Assembly (NCBI GenBank): GCA_003290165.1 | Contig: QNQO01000519.1 | Span: 434,001-498,000 of the forward strand | From: Berberis thunbergii | Taxonomy: Eukaryota > Streptophyta > Magnoliopsida > Ranunculales > Berberidaceae | DNA length: 64,000 nucleotides | Direction: 5' to 3' | Shown: positions 11,421 to 25,600 of the stretch, piece after piece | Numbering within the stretch: the stretch's first letter is position 1 | Layout: every line of letters starts with the position of its first letter | The notes under the pieces: model-generated | Databases searched by the model: none | Seen by the model: only the letters and a program-made list of their open reading frames with translations | What the model was told of the DNA's origin: nothing | Made by a program: the position numbers and the translations under genes

Positions 11421-12309
11421 CTATTCGTGCCAATATTATAAGCAATGAAAATGCAATTGAAAATACTCACAAAAGGCTTTGACATCTAGTTTAAAGAAAA
11501 GACTGATAGAAAACTGATTCACAAGCTAACTGCATTATATAATCAACATCCCAATATTCCTATATATACAAACTAAACATATGGACATCTCGAATAAGAG
11601 ACTAGCAGTTACAATTAGCTATCAACAAGATCAACATTTAAAGTCGAAAATAGTGTTTTTATGCATTCTTTATACAAGCTGAGGCGGTAACTGTGTTATT
11701 GCTGCACCATCGATATGACAAATCTTAGTGCTTTCTGCATTATTTCTACAAATTGAGACGGTAACTGTGTTTTTGTTGCACCATCGCCAATTTTTTTGCT
11801 CTCGCGGAGGTTTTGGTGAGTGTGGGTTTTCCACTCGTAGAAACCATCGCAAAGGTGAAGGAGAAAAAAATAGAGCGAAAAAAGAGGAGTAGAACAAAAA
11901 AATCAGAGAAGAAGAAGGGAGAAGATGGGATGAGAGATGGCGGTGGTGAGGTGGTGGTGGAAAAGCGGAGGAGGAGGAGAGGTGGTGGTGGTGACGGGGA
12001 GGAGGTGGAGTGCTGGCGGTGGCGAGGTAGTGGGGTGAAGGGGAGGAGGTGAAAAAGGAGTGGTGGTGGTGGTGAGGAGGATGAGGAAGGGAGATGGCGG
12101 TGACAAGGTGGTGGGGTGAAGGGGAGGAGGAGGAGGATGAGGTGGCGGTTGTGAGTGATGGAGTAGAAAGGGAGAGAGAATAAGAGGGGATTATGTTTTT
12201 TATTTATTTATATAGTGGTGGTGTTATTTAGTAGATCCAAAAATAAATAAAAATGATGAATGGTGGTGTTCATTAATAGAAGTGGTGGTGCTATTTAATA
12301 GGGGCTTTG
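11421..12309. repeat. 76-bp duplication and GGTGGT-rich MITE relative
   Basis: GAGGCGGTAACTGTGTTATT..GCACCATCG near 11680 is repeated as GAGACGGTAACTGTGTTTTT..GCACCATCG near 11756. From about 11790 the plus strand is GGTGGTGG-rich. It ends with GTGGTGGTGTTATTTAGTAGATC and GTGGTGGTGCTATTTAATAGGGGC near 12275-12305, which resembles the right end of the MITE at 44945-45437. The proline-rich antisense ORF 12106-11903 is a composition artefact. The repeat ends less than 200 bp upstream of the COG5 start codon. Confidence 0.5.
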
Positions 12310-12496
12310 AAGAAGGTAGTGGCAAGTATACTTGGGCTGGGCCATGTTGCATCCACTGACACATTTTAGCCCAATTCCCGACCCAAAGCAAGGGAAGTCT
12401 GGAAGTTCACAATTGGGGAAGAAGCCAAGAAGAAGAAATATAACTCACGAGTCATTCACAAGTCACGCAAAACACGCCCTCTCTCTGTAAACTGTA
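12310..12496 (+). promoter_or_regulatory. COG5 proximal promoter and 5' leader with site II motifs
   Basis: Two overlapping TGGGCT/TGGGCC motifs lie at 12333-12343 and an inverted AGCCCA lies at 12368-12373. TGGGCY 'site II' elements are common in plant housekeeping and growth-related promoters, which fits a constitutive Golgi gene. I see no clear TATA box near them. The leader before the ATG is rich in AAG/AAC and CTCTCTC. The transcription start is not determined. Confidence 0.4.
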
Positions 12497-13603
12497 ATGG
12501 CTTCTCCAGCAGCAGCAGCTATGGCAATAGCTTCTTCTTCCCCTTCACCTCTCCAAAGACTTTCAACATTCAAAGATAACAACAACACATCTTCTTCACC
12601 TCTCAATACAACCACCACCACTGCTAAAACTCCTCTCGACTCATTCGCCTCTGACCCCATCTTCTCTGCATTTCTCTCTTCCGATTTCGACTCCACACGC
12701 TTCTCCTCTCAAGCCCTCACTTCTGGCTCTGCTGCCGCACGTGTCGAGAAGCTTCAAGAAGGCATCCATCTTCTTGAGAAGCAACTCCGTTCTCAAGTTC
12801 TCTATCGCCATCACCATCTCCTCTCTCAATTATCATCTCTCAAAGACGCTGAATCTGCTCTCTCTCTTATTCGATCTGGGATCTCAACTCTTCAATCCTC
12901 TCTCCATCGCGTTCGTCATGAAATCGCTGATCCACATCGCCACATCCGACTCCAAACCCTTCAGCTCTCCAACATTCATCAAACATCTGACCTCTTGCAA
13001 TCTGCCATTAGGGCTTTGAGATTGTCCAAGAAATTGAGGGACTTAATGGCCAATTCGGCTTCTGAACCAGAGAAATTGGACCTCTCTAAGGCTGCTCAAC
13101 TGCACTGGGAGATTCACAGCCTTTGTCATGACAATTCACTCTCTGGAATCACTTTCATTGATGAACAACTCGCTTGGCTTTCTGAAACTGGAAATCTATT
13201 GCGAACCGAGGCCATGAAGGTTTTGGAGAGCGGAATGGAAGGATTGAATCAGGCTCAAGTTGGGAGTGGTTTACAGGTTTTCTATAATCTCGGAGAATTG
13301 AGATCCACGGTGGACACATTGATAAACAAGTATAAGAACCAGGGTGTGAAAAGTGTAAGTGCAGCCTTGGATATGAAAGCTATATCAGCTTCTTCGGGTA
13401 ATTTTGGTCCTGGAGGAATTCAGAGGAGTGGAACTCCTCAAATTGGTGCTAGTGGTAAAGCAAAGGATGGACTTTGGCAGAGGATGAATAATTGTATGGA
13501 TCAAATACATTCTATAGTTGTTGCAGTATGGCATTTGCAGAGAGTGTTGTCAAAGAAGCGAGATCCTTTCACACATGTACTTCTCCTTGATGAGGTCATG
13601 CAG
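12497..13603 (+). CDS. COG5: COG5 exon 1 (residues 1-369)
   Basis: Starts at the first in-frame ATG after an AG-rich leader and ends ..GAGGTCATGCAG before GTAAGGATT. It carries the low-complexity leader (about residues 1-50) and the COG5 N-terminal domain with long amphipathic helices. The open frame continues past the donor to 13708, but those 35 codons are intronic and have no counterpart in the family. Confidence 0.93.
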
Positions 13604-16600
13604 GTAAGGATTCAGTTGTGTAAGTTTGTGTTTTCTGTGCATAGCTATCAACATATGTTTAAAGTTTATGACTTGCTATATATATATATAGGGGTGCGCA
13701 TAGGATAGATCAGGATCGGGATCGGGATAGATCTCATACCTAACTCGTTCTATCCCAAACAGTTCGGGACGGGATGAGCATGTACTAAATGGTCCTCAAA
13801 TGAAAAATAACAAAAGAATTTCATCTCACATTGCTCACACACCAATAATGTAAAATTTGTGTACATATAACTTTCATCATAAGTTCATAACAATGTTAAA
13901 TGTCACATAAAATTTGTGAAGCATTATCCTACAATGAAATTAAGTTTGTCAAGTGAATGATGGGATATGGAATGAGCCCCTCATAGATCCATCTTGCATA
14001 TTTCTGTAAGAGTGAAAATATCATTCATACAAGATACAATTAGGAGCAATGTTTTCCAACTACATTACTCATAGTGCAAAAGTAATCCAAACCATCATTT
14101 GCCTTTTATTTTCTACATGAATAATTGTCCTAGAATCAATCTAAAATTTTAAAAAAACATAAATTTTCATGGGTTCTATTAGACCTAGAATATTCAAATT
14201 GAAATTTCTACCTAAACAAAGAGTGACAAATCAAGCAAGTAAATTTTCAAAAATTTATTTTCAACACATCCTATAATTTTCTTTAGAAGAGAACTTTAGT
14301 TAAAATTAATAATAATAAATATTAATAAATAAATTCGGGATAGGATGGGAGGGATTGAAAATCTTCATTCCAATCCCATCCCACTTTAGACTGAGACGGG
14401 GTGGGATTGGAATGGGTTTTATCAATCCCAAAAGGATCCCAAAAAATCGGGTCGGAACGAGATGGGACTAGGACGAGATTGGGATTGCGGGATAGCATAC
14501 CAATCCCTATATATATGAATAAAAAACCTCTTAGAAGAGCTGATATAGATACAAACCCGGACATAATATTCAATCATCAAAGGAGTTGAATTGGTATGTT
14601 AAAGGTCATGCTAGGCGGTAAGATTTACCAATCCTTGAGCAAATCATCACATGTTCCCAATAGCACATTCCGATCTTCATTTGCATGTCCTTCTAATTAA
14701 CTTTAATATGAAGGGTTGAAGGTTAGGGGTGTACATCTAAACCCTTTAACCTCATTAACTTCTCCAATGTCAACTTTTTCTTTAACTTACATATTTTTAT
14801 TATTGCTTTAGGAAAATCTCTCTAGGATATTTAAGTAAAGTCCTATAAAACAAGGACCCTTCATTTTTTAAAAACTTCCACCTGATATCGAGTCGCACGT
14901 TGGACACTCCATGCCTAAATTGTCAATTATTTCACACGTTATTTCTTTAATTAAATGTTATAGTTAACTCTTTTATTTTTTTATTTTATGGAAAGTTATA
15001 TACATCCGGAGTGATATTGATCTCTAGTAAAAATGCGACTAGTGTAATAGATTTATGTATGAAAAAGAAATAATAAGGAAAAGTTTAGGCATGTCCCCAC
15101 ATTAGTTTTTTAAGTTGACATGTTTGATGCCTCGTTTTTTTGTCAGCCACGGACTCCAGTGTTTGAGGGTTTCGTTATTACATAAATGCAACATATATCC
15201 AGTTATAGAAAATAGGTATATATTGACATATAACATCTAACAATATAAAGGTTGTAATTTCTTTCATTTTTGCCATTATATGGTGGCAACATCATTATAA
15301 TGCACCACAAAATTTTTTACTATCTTTTTTTTATCAATAAAAAAACAAAAAATTCATTACTGCAAGCCAGCACTCAGTGATTGATTATGAGAGCTAAACC
15401 AAAGTATACATCAAACAATTTTGTTATGCACAATCTCGTTAGTCAAACATGCATGAAAAAAACGGAGGTGGGAGCAGTGGTTATGAATTCCTCCATATGA
15501 ATATAGATAGGACAAAAGAAGGTGGTAAATAGTTTCTTGTGTTGAACCACGGAGAACACAATGGATGGGGGGAGTGCCTTAATCAAAATCATGTTGTGGA
15601 GCTTGTCGGTTCGAAGCTCCATGTTGGAGAATTAGAGTTGGGGTCCAACAATTGAATAGCAGTCCTTAATTTTGAATGGATCGTCCTTCCCACCCGATAA
15701 CCATTTGTCTTGGTTTGTAATGAGACATCAGTCATAGGATCACAGTTGTACATGTGGCATGGGCTAACCCTAATACGGGAAAGGCTCCAACACGGTCCCA
15801 GTGAACCCATTTATAAACTGTTGTTCAGCCCGCAAGTCAGTGCCCAAGCCCAAGTCACCCTAGCCTAAGAGACACGAGTCTTTGGGCTTGGCCCGAGACA
15901 ATAAGGCCCGAACATGGATCTCAGAGCTGCCATAGGCTTGAGATCCATTTACATAAAATCAACTCGTAGCCCAATCAAACATTGGGTCCTAAACAAAGTC
16001 TAAGTGCCGAAGAGACTTAGTCATCCACAAGTAAGATCTTGGGTTAGATCTTCTCCCTCTATCACACTTGATAGCAGGAACAGTTGAGGAGAGAATACTC
16101 GCTATAAAAGGTAATTAAAATGAAGAAGAAATGTATGCATACACTTTGCAATTTTCATCTAGTCTTCACAATTCCTTGCATCGATATCTGACTTATGCAT
16201 CGGAGTGCTTTCGGCCCCCACAACAGTGGTCCATGGCTAATCATTGCTCATTTTTGCAGACTCGAGATCAACAATGACAAATTTGGACAGATCAGTTTGG
16301 CACCGTTCATGAGAGACAAGTTTTTCCTGAAACGAATACATAAAGTTTTTTCTAGTTAAATAAAACATCGAGACATGGTCACCAACATCAAATCTCAAGT
16401 ATTCAACAACAATGCCGAGCCAGATAACCCTCCGGCCAGAGAAACCCAGCCACATGGTTGATCCGATCTAACCGAGGGAGCAGAGTAGTCGCACGACCCA
16501 GCCGTCGCTGAGGTAGCCACAACTGACCCGCATAGATCAGATCCTGCTTCACATGGATCATCTAGCGTGGGTGGTGGAAAGGCTCACTCAGGATTGATAG

Positions 16601-19600
16601 CAGCCACCCGAAAGTGGTGGAGATCTGGGGAGATCCCACACTAGAGCAGGCGCTCGAAAGCGCGTCCAGGAAAGCGAGAACCTCCCTAGAGAGGGCCAAA
16701 GAGCTGGCTTGCAGGAAAGCTTAGGGGACAACATATAGATCATACTTTGAAAACACTGTACCACGGTGAAGAACTTGTTCCGACTGGGGGCAACCAATCC
16801 AGTCATCTTGTACAACCTCACCGTCCCTTCGTTCTTGGAGGATATCATGAATGCCCCATTGCCAAAGAAGTTTGTCCTTCCAAAGCTCAAATTTTATGAT
16901 GAAACATCAGATCCCTCAGATCATCGGCGTCATTACCATCACGTAATGGCGCTAAAAGAAAGTTCAAAAGTCATCATATGCAAAACTTTTTCCACCAGCC
17001 TGAAGAAGGCTGCACTGACTTGGTTCTACAATATCCAGCCGAGATATGTCGACTCGTTTCAGGTCTTGGCGAAAACATTTATCACCAGATTCATTAGGTA
17101 CCAACGGATTAGGAAGGGGCCTCACTACCTGCTAAGTCTTAAGCAGAAGCAGGGCGTGACCCTCAGAGTTTGTCACTTATTTTAACAACGAGCTAACTCT
17201 GATCGACAGTTACAACATGTCGGTTATCGCCTTCACTTGTGGCCTCCGAGGAGGTCAGTTCTACAACTTTCTCACCTTGAAACCTTCGAGAGATATGACA
17301 GACTTACTGATAAGTGCGCAGAAGTATCACTCTCGAAGAGATGCTGGTTGCAAAAAAATGAGGCAAAAATGGGATGACATCAAGTGGCCTCCCAAACGCA
17401 AAATCAATATTTCAAGACATGATAGAGCACGTACTGTGCTTATCACAAGGACCACGGTCATGTCACCTAGGACTGCCAGAGTCTCAAGAATGAGATAGAG
17501 TATTGTGTTCGAAGGGAGAAACTCGGAGAAGTTATGAATTTTGACGAGAAACAACTCTAAGAAAATGAAAAGGAAGAAACGACCCCAGAGGCAGAAGAAA
17601 AGACTGCAGACATCATCTACGTCATCCACAATGCACACAATGGGGCGTGAAATTGTCGCTGGGGGAGTTCAACCAATATCCTGTTCCTGAAAGCATTCCG
17701 CAGGATGTGGCTGAGAGAAGAGTTGAAACCAGACAACGAGGTAATGGTTGGCTTCAACGACGCTCGAAGTTACTCAGTCAAGAGAATCAGACTACCTGTA
17801 AGTACAGGGGAACCAGTAAAGCTTCTTGTGACGGAGTTTATTTTGGTAGATGTCCCCGTCTATAATATAATTCTGGGAAGACCTTAGCTCCACCAGATGG
17901 GAGCAACCGCCTCCACACGACACTAGTGCCTCAAATACTTTGTCAACAGAGAGACATGGACTGTCAGGGGAGATCAATCTTCCGCTAGGGAATGACATTA
18001 CGTGGCAATGAAGCTATCAGGTAAGTAGCCACGAAGGCTCGAGTCCCACTGAAAAGATATGAACTAACAGGCCAAGGGCTTACTAGTAAGAGAGTTTGAG
18101 TGGCAAGAGTAGCATGTAGAAATTTTGAAGAACTATCAATAAAGGTAATCTCTTTAAAAATAATTCCACTCCGCACTCAACTCCTTCTACAGGGGAAGAC
18201 ACGATCCTAATACGGGGACCAAATGGCGCACAAGCGGTTGATCCTAGCCCTGCTAAGGGCGACGGCGACTCGCCGTATAAGTGACTAGTCCACCTAAGGA
18301 ACCGAGGCACGATACGGCGGGTCGAGCTCAATCCACGGACAGCTCACCACTCAAATGAAGCCTGGTCCTGATATGGGGACCAAAATGGCGCACAAGCGGC
18401 TGAGTCCAACCGTTCTAAAGTGACAACGGCTCGTCGCGTAAGTGACCTAGTCCACCTAAAGAACCAAGGTACCGCAGTTTACGGACAACTCACCACTCCA
18501 AAGGCCTGGTTCGAGCACGAGGACCGAAGTGGCACATCGGCCGAGCCTAGTTTTATTCAGGATGTCGACAGTTTGCCGCACAAGTGACCTAGTTCGCCTG
18601 AAGAACCACTGAAGTACATCTGCGAACATATCTCTGTCCACAGACCGTTTTCCACAAGTAGGCTGAGCCTAGTCCACAGCCAGCTCATCGCACCGAAAAA
18701 TTGGTTCTGCCACGGGGACCAAAATGACGCACAAGTGGCCGAGCCTAGCCTTACTATGGGCGATGATGACTCGCTGCACGAGTTACATAGTCAGCCAAGG
18801 AGCCGAGGTATGATGCAGCGGGTTGAGCCTAGTCCACGGACAATTCACCACTAGAATGAAGCCTTGTCTTCAGGACTAACATGACTAACAAGTATCATCA
18901 TCATCAAAACCCATTCTTGATACTTTTCGGGCCAGCTACATGGATTTTGGTTCTCCAAGCAATGCGATCTTCCCACATATCTTTGCTTAATCCAAGCTCA
19001 AACATGTCTTCCTTCATTGCTTGCATCCAAGTTTTCAACGGTCATCCCTTTGTCTACATCCTCCATTAACTTGCCAATGTAGACATTTTCTAATTGGCGT
19101 CGTGCTTGATCTCCTCCGCACGTGACCAAACCACGTTAAACGCCTTTCTCAAATTTTGTCCTCTATAGGCGCTACACCTAAGTATCTCATACAAGTATAT
19201 GGTACCGAATTTCAATCTAACAAGAGATGATTTCTCAAGCAACCTAACTACAACACAAGGTCAGAGACTGGCAAGGAAGTCCAGAAGTCTAGTCTTCAAT
19301 GCGAAGACAACTCTTGTACATGCTCAATAACTAAGGGAGACAATAATTACGTCACTAAGGAAACACAACCCGGACAAACAAATGTGAATATTCTACAACT
19401 TAATTCTCACAGAAGATTAAGTTATTATTATTGACAGAATATGAGCTCGGATAAGCCAAGAAAGGGCTCCAGTCCAGACTCAAGCCATACTTCAAGTAGG
19501 GGTAGATATACCCACTACTCAACCCAGTCTACTCAACCTAATTTAAACAAGAATTGGAAATGACAAGTACGACAACTACAAGAACAGACAAAAAAGGAAA

Positions 19601-22600
19601 ATAAAAATTTTCTTATTAATGAATTTTGCTTTCATTACAAAATGAAACCGCTCATTTAGCGGGAGCAAAGTTAGAAACAACTTTGTGGGCAGCAGGATCT
19701 GAAGCAGGCTCTGGGACAGCAAAATGGGAAGCCGTCTCCGCAACGCTCAAATTGGCTTTAGGGCCACCTCGCGGACCAGAGGAAGAATCATCCGCCTCCT
19801 CAAATCAAGTGTACGTAAGAGGCCTGTAAGCGAAAATATCCCAACCCCCTCAGTCTTGCTCAATATAATCCAACAAATCTAGGCTCCTAGCAACAACCTC
19901 AGGTCTGAGCTTTATCGACAGCCTTGCGAAGCTCCCCTCTAGCATCCCATTGTGCCTTCGAGCTATTCAGTTCCCAACTGCCTTGGCTAGACTCTGAAAC
20001 CGACTTACAAACGACCCTCGTCACGACGTGCACATTCATGACATTCATGCGCCAAAAGGCCCTTCATGCGAACTCCCAACGCTCTCAGAGTCAACAACAG
20101 ACTTCATGACATTCAATGATTGCTCAGCAGACACAGCCTGCTCGTCTATCGCCCTGTCCCGACGTTCCTGGGCCTCTTTCATCTCGGACAACAGCTCGGC
20201 TTGGGCAGCCTGGGCTTCATTTAGACTACCTTGGATCCCTTTCAGTTGTGATTCTAAGGACGACTAGGCTTCCAAAGCGCTAGTCAGACCCCATGGATTT
20301 CAGACAACTGAGCTTTCAGACCAGTCTAGGCAGTCACCGCGTGATCAACGAGTTTGCCTTGCTACCGGCCTCCGCAAGCTGCGCTTCTTGGTCGATGAAC
20401 TTCGTCTCCAAGGTAATAAACCTGTCTTGCATAGGCTTCACCTTGGTACTGTCATACATGAGTGGGTGAGGCATCCTCTAATTGGAAAACAATACACATG
20501 TATAAACAATAAAACACAACGAAAATTAAGTGACAAAGCCACTGAGTTGTCAACTTACCAGCATCAGAAGCTGTTGCCCACGATTGAGGTGTGTCCCCGT
20601 AGCCCCTTCTTAAATTGCAGCTGGTCAGCCAACCAAAAGAAATTCTTTTTAATCATATTAATAGTGACAGTCCTGTGATCCACCACCTGATGCCATACCC
20701 ATTGCTTGCTAGAGCTTAGGAGAACACCCGCCCGGGCATGAGAACTGACCCAGTGTCAATATGAGGAACTCCAAGGATAGATGCCAATCCTTTTTCTCCT
20801 CTGCACCTCCTAAGGGAGAGGACTCAGCAACCTGCTTCCCCTTGTTAACAACGGAAGGAAATTCAGACAATACTCCAGTTCTCGGACCAGTGGAAGGATC
20901 ATATTGGAAGGATCACAGATAGTGCTCTTAGGAACAAATTGTTCCTCCATAGCATATAGATCAGGAGTAGCGACCTCCAAAACCCGCCGTTCCATTCCAG
21001 TTTCAGCATGAGCCGGGGCCTCTGATAACTCCTCGTCAACGATCAGGTCCACGACATCCTTTCCATGCCTTAGGGAGCAGCAGGAGTAGATCCCAACTTG
21101 AGCCTCTTAGAGCGACGGGCGAGGGGGGTGTAAAACAATCCTTCCAGAACTTTCTTTTTTGACGAACTAGGCATTTTCGGCACATTCCTCCACTACACTT
21201 TGTCGCTCAAAAAAAACTGGTGGGTGCGACCATGGCTCGCCGACGTCACTGTTCTAGCCAGAAAATAAACCACTCCGCTCGATAATATCTGGATGGATAA
21301 CTTCTAGGATAGGCATCGGCGGTAGAGCGAGAAAGTCAACTCTCATTTTTTCTCATGTCCAGGAGAAACAATGACAAGTTCATGTAGGCCTAGTCAGAAA
21401 CAACGAATAAGTTAGACAATGATAGATATTCAATAGAAAAACAAAAAAAACTTACAGAGGCTCTCGAAGCGGCGGATGGGCCGCAAACCATAGAGAATGC
21501 ATCCAAACTTCAAGAGGTAGAAAAACAGTACATCTGTCAATCCTCTGGGTCCACGAATTGACCAGTCAGACAATGTAGCTTCACCAACCAGCAGATGCCA
21601 TGCTTGTTCATCTCGATGGAAGTTAGGGAATGAAGCAATTTCGTCGACAAGTGGAGTTCGACATCCTTTGCTCTAATCAAAGCAACAACCAGTATACTCC
21701 ATCCACTCGACATTATCTGAGCCGGGTCAATGCCCGAGTAAGACAAGTAGCCAGAAGGCGCTAGGAACAGGGAAGTGCATGTTTGCCTGAACATGGCATT
21801 GTACAGACAAATGCGCTCTTCCATTGGAATAAAATAAGATTCATTTCCCAAGAGGAGCGACACTCCCAGATCACTGGGAATTTCGTATTGCTGACAAAAG
21901 GTAGCCAAGTTCTTCTCGAACAACAGTGTCCCTCTGAAGAAGTCTAGACAACCTTGGTGATGCTCTCGCGAGAAACTAAGTTGCACGACATGGTTGAATA
22001 AAAATTCAAGCTTAATCAGATCGAAAAAGCTAAACCAAAAATCAAAAAGGAGCTTTGAGAATGTAAAAAGGAAAAAAATCCCCCAAAGTAGGTTTATATA
22101 GGTTTGATGCGAAGGGGAGATGTTTATCTAACCACTGCATTACATTAAATGCGGTGCGAAAGCCTAAAAGGCGTCGAAAATATGTCATCATGACACACAC
22201 CACAAACCCCACAAGCTGTCATTTAGTGGCCCAGTGCGCAGATCCACTAACTAGGGGGAGTAGCTGATGAAATATTAATCAGTCATACGATCACAACCGT
22301 ACATGTGTCGTGAGATAACCCTAATACGGGAAAGGCTCCAACACGGTTCGAAGGCAGACTCATTCATAAATTGTTGTTCAATCAGTAAGTCAGGTGCCTA
22401 AGCCTGAGTCATGCCAGCCCAAGAGGCACGTGTCTTAGGGTTTGGCCCAAACACGGATTTCAAAGCTGCCATAGGCCCGAGATCCACTCGCACAAAATCA
22501 TCTCTTAGCTCAGTCAAAGAATGGGTCCTAAACAAAGCCAAGTGCCGAAGAGACTCAATCATGCACAAATAAGATCTTGGGTAAGATCTCCCTCCATCCC

Positions 22601-25600
22601 GTCCTCGATAGTATAGATAGTCGAGGAGGGAATACTTGCTATTAAAGGTGATGAAAAGGAAGAAGAAAGGCACGCATACATTTTGTAATTTACATCTAGT
22701 CTTTCACTCTTCCTTTGCACCGTTACCTGACTTAAACATCTGAGTGCCTTGGGCCACCACAACAGTGGTCCTTGGCCAACCGCTACTCATTTGGACACAT
22801 CAGTTTCCATCAAGTTGGTATTAATCAGTGGCATTAAGTAGATCATCATTTGAGGCATTTCTTAGCAATTGAGATTTCTTGTGAGCTAAAAATTCTAAGT
22901 GTGGGGACTGTTTTCAGAATTGATGACAAACTCTTGATTTTGCCCCGCTTGTTCTTGCATGCGTTATGTATGGCACGGAGTAGAGTTTGAGGGGCTGGTC
23001 TTGCAGCCATTTTTGCTGCCAAATCTGAACTCTTAACACCTGGTCTGCTTCAAAAGATATGTGAGTTCCCATGATCCTTTGGATCCTCCATGATATGCCC
23101 TTCTAGAAGGACTATCCATGAGTAAAGATATTGGAATGAGTAAACCAATCATTAGGACTAGCACCATTAGCAGAAATAACTCTCCACCAAAGGGCATCCC
23201 TCTCAATACCAAATCTCCATATATCCATTCAATGAGATGCTATGTTAAATTCTTTGAACTTCCAAATACCTAAATCCCCTTTCTCTTTAGGCCGACAGAC
23301 TTTGCTCTAGACTAAATTCTTTACAATCAAGTAACCAATAAAACTTTATTGTGTTTTAGGCATATGCTGGAAATGTTTCAAACTAGAAGTCTGTAACTGA
23401 CCAATAAAGCAACTGACCAATAAAGCAGGTGCATACACGCTCTACATCAAACCAAATAATAGATATATTGAAGTAGATCCATGGTACTTAGAGGGAAGCA
23501 CTTATTGTTCTTCTAATCTAGGCAGTCTGAAAGTTTTGGCCCCATTGATTATGGCAATTTCTGATCTATCTCCTATCTTGTGCAGTTAAAACAATGTTAT
23601 AACGTCGATATAACTCTGATATAACGCTTCACGAGGGTGAGCTGTTACGTTATGACATTATCACGTTATGGTATCACAGCTCGACATTATATGGCCGTTA
23701 TTGAGATAATGTTTTTTTTCAATAATGATGTTTTAACGTTTTGATCTAATACACAATAAAATAAAATATAAAAAAATACCTATTGCATTCTCGATCAAAC
23801 TAGAACCCTGAACTCATAGGAAAGAAGAGGACCGGAGCTCGCCGTCGCCAATCGGCAAAGAACCAGATCTTGCCCTTTGACAGAGAATGAGAGAAGAAGG
23901 GAAACAAACGAAGAATCAATCGTATTCTCTGTTGCGATCCCACTCTCATACGAAGGGAAAATATTTTTTATTATTGTTTTTTGTTTTTGAATTTAATATT
24001 ATGAATATTATTTACTTTTGTGACTATAATACATTAATACTTTGTGGGGGTATTAAAAATATATTTACAAAACTATTCCGTTACATACCGTTATATCCCG
24101 ATATATCCCGTTATAACCTATAATACTTTTGGACTGTTTTGGGTTTGTTATCCGTTTTAACTGCATAGCTCTTATCATAAGGAATCATGCTAAAAACAAA
24201 AACTGTAAGAAAATCCTCACACTTTGAAAGCACAATATCTGTTTCACGTAGAAATTTTTATTTTCCATAAGAAAAGACATTCCTTTAGGTTTTCTATTAT
24301 GCCTAACCATAAGACCACATCCGATCTGTGTTTAAAGATTAAATGCCTTCTTGCAAACTGACATTTAAAGGTTACAACAACATGAATTCCTTTCCTAAAC
24401 CATTCAAATGAGCAAGATCTTGAAACACGATACCATGGGAAGTTTGGTATTTAGACCTATGACCTTATTTGATTAGTGGAGGGAGGTTTACACAATTTGG
24501 GTGTTGGTTGTGATGTAAGTTATCCAATTTTGACCGTCAGTTGATGCCCATGAGTAATGACCATGATTAACTTCAACCCAAGCTAGGCTTACCAATCCAA
24601 CCTGAATCTCGGGTTGGACACAGGTTGGTTGGTTTCAATCTGCCCAAGTTGCGTCTTTTCAGGTATCTGGTAATGTGGTAATGTGTCTGTTTAATGGGTT
24701 GTGTTTCCAACTGGCAAGTTCCATTGTTCTGTTTCAATTCGTCTCTTTAAGGGTTGAATCCCCACTCTGTAGGCTTCGCATTCTACCCAGGATTCATTTA
24801 GATGTTGTAACTTCTGCAATCAGTAGGATGATTGACCTTGCCATAAATCTAAGTTGTTTGATTGGTGAAAAGTGGTCGATCTTCCTTTTTTATCCTATCC
24901 TCTAGTTAAATTTATCATACTGTCTTGATCATTTGGCCTCTTTGTTTAACTTTTGATCTTGACTTAGTGCTATTTCACTGTTTAAATCTGTCAATGAGTT
25001 AAGTGATTGTTGCTATTCCCATCCTCTAATTAAATTTAGATTTGTTACCCTTTAGGACCCAAAAGTTTTACTCTATTTCAGATTGGGTCCCAATATTTAT
25101 GCGATTTATACGTTAGGAACCAATTTTGATCTTGACTGGCAAGTTAACCACGTTGACCTGACAGCTTGACTTTGACAGTCATGTCAAAATCCCCCCCCCA
25201 TGTAAATAGCAGAAATTTTTGTGCCCTAAAATGTTAACAACCATTAAATTTATCGTATATGCCTGATCATTTGGCCTCTTTCTTCAACTTTCATCTTGAA
25301 GGTACTATTTCATTGTTTATCAATGAGTGATGTATGCTTGTCTCTAATATTGATTAATTAGCATTTCTACATTTTAAATCCTTGTTTACTTCATCTCTTA
25401 AATATTTGTCCAGGAGGGTGATATAATGTTGACAGATCGAGTTTGGGAAGCAATTGTGAAATCTTTTGCAAGCCAAATGAAGTCTGTTTTCACTGCGTCA
25501 AGTTTTGTCAAAGAGATATTTACAGTTGGATACCCAAAACTCTTTACAATGATAGACAATCTTCTGGAAAGAATTTCGCGTGACACAGACGTGAAAGGGG

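Larger units (their letters stand above)
15718..22802 (+). mobile_element. Tat-type element 2 in COG5 intron 1: gag-protease, repeats, antisense ORF, no RT or integrase
   Basis: LTRs 15718-16294 and 22265-22802 bound 6 kb of interior. The flanks GTTTG (15713-15717) and GTTTC (22803-22807) match at 4 of 5 bases, a decayed target duplication. A TTTGGCACCGTTCATGAG primer-binding site follows the 5' LTR and an AGGGGGAG purine tract precedes the 3' LTR. In order it carries gag, a protease remnant, a tandem repeat, a LINE scrap and an antisense PF04195-like ORF. Reverse transcriptase, RNase H and integrase are absent: coding similarity stops at about 17960 and the repeat begins by 18190. Its LTRs are of the same family as element 3. 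Confidence 0.85.

Noticed and set aside
11813..12106. Overlapping ORFs rich in Gly/Arg or Pro/Thr
   Set aside because: They are a product of the GGTGGT repeat composition, with no motif and a match to a MITE end.
13604..13708. COG5 exon 1 extended to the stop at 13708
   Set aside because: A good GTAAGG donor ends conserved sequence at 13603 and exon 2 continues in phase.
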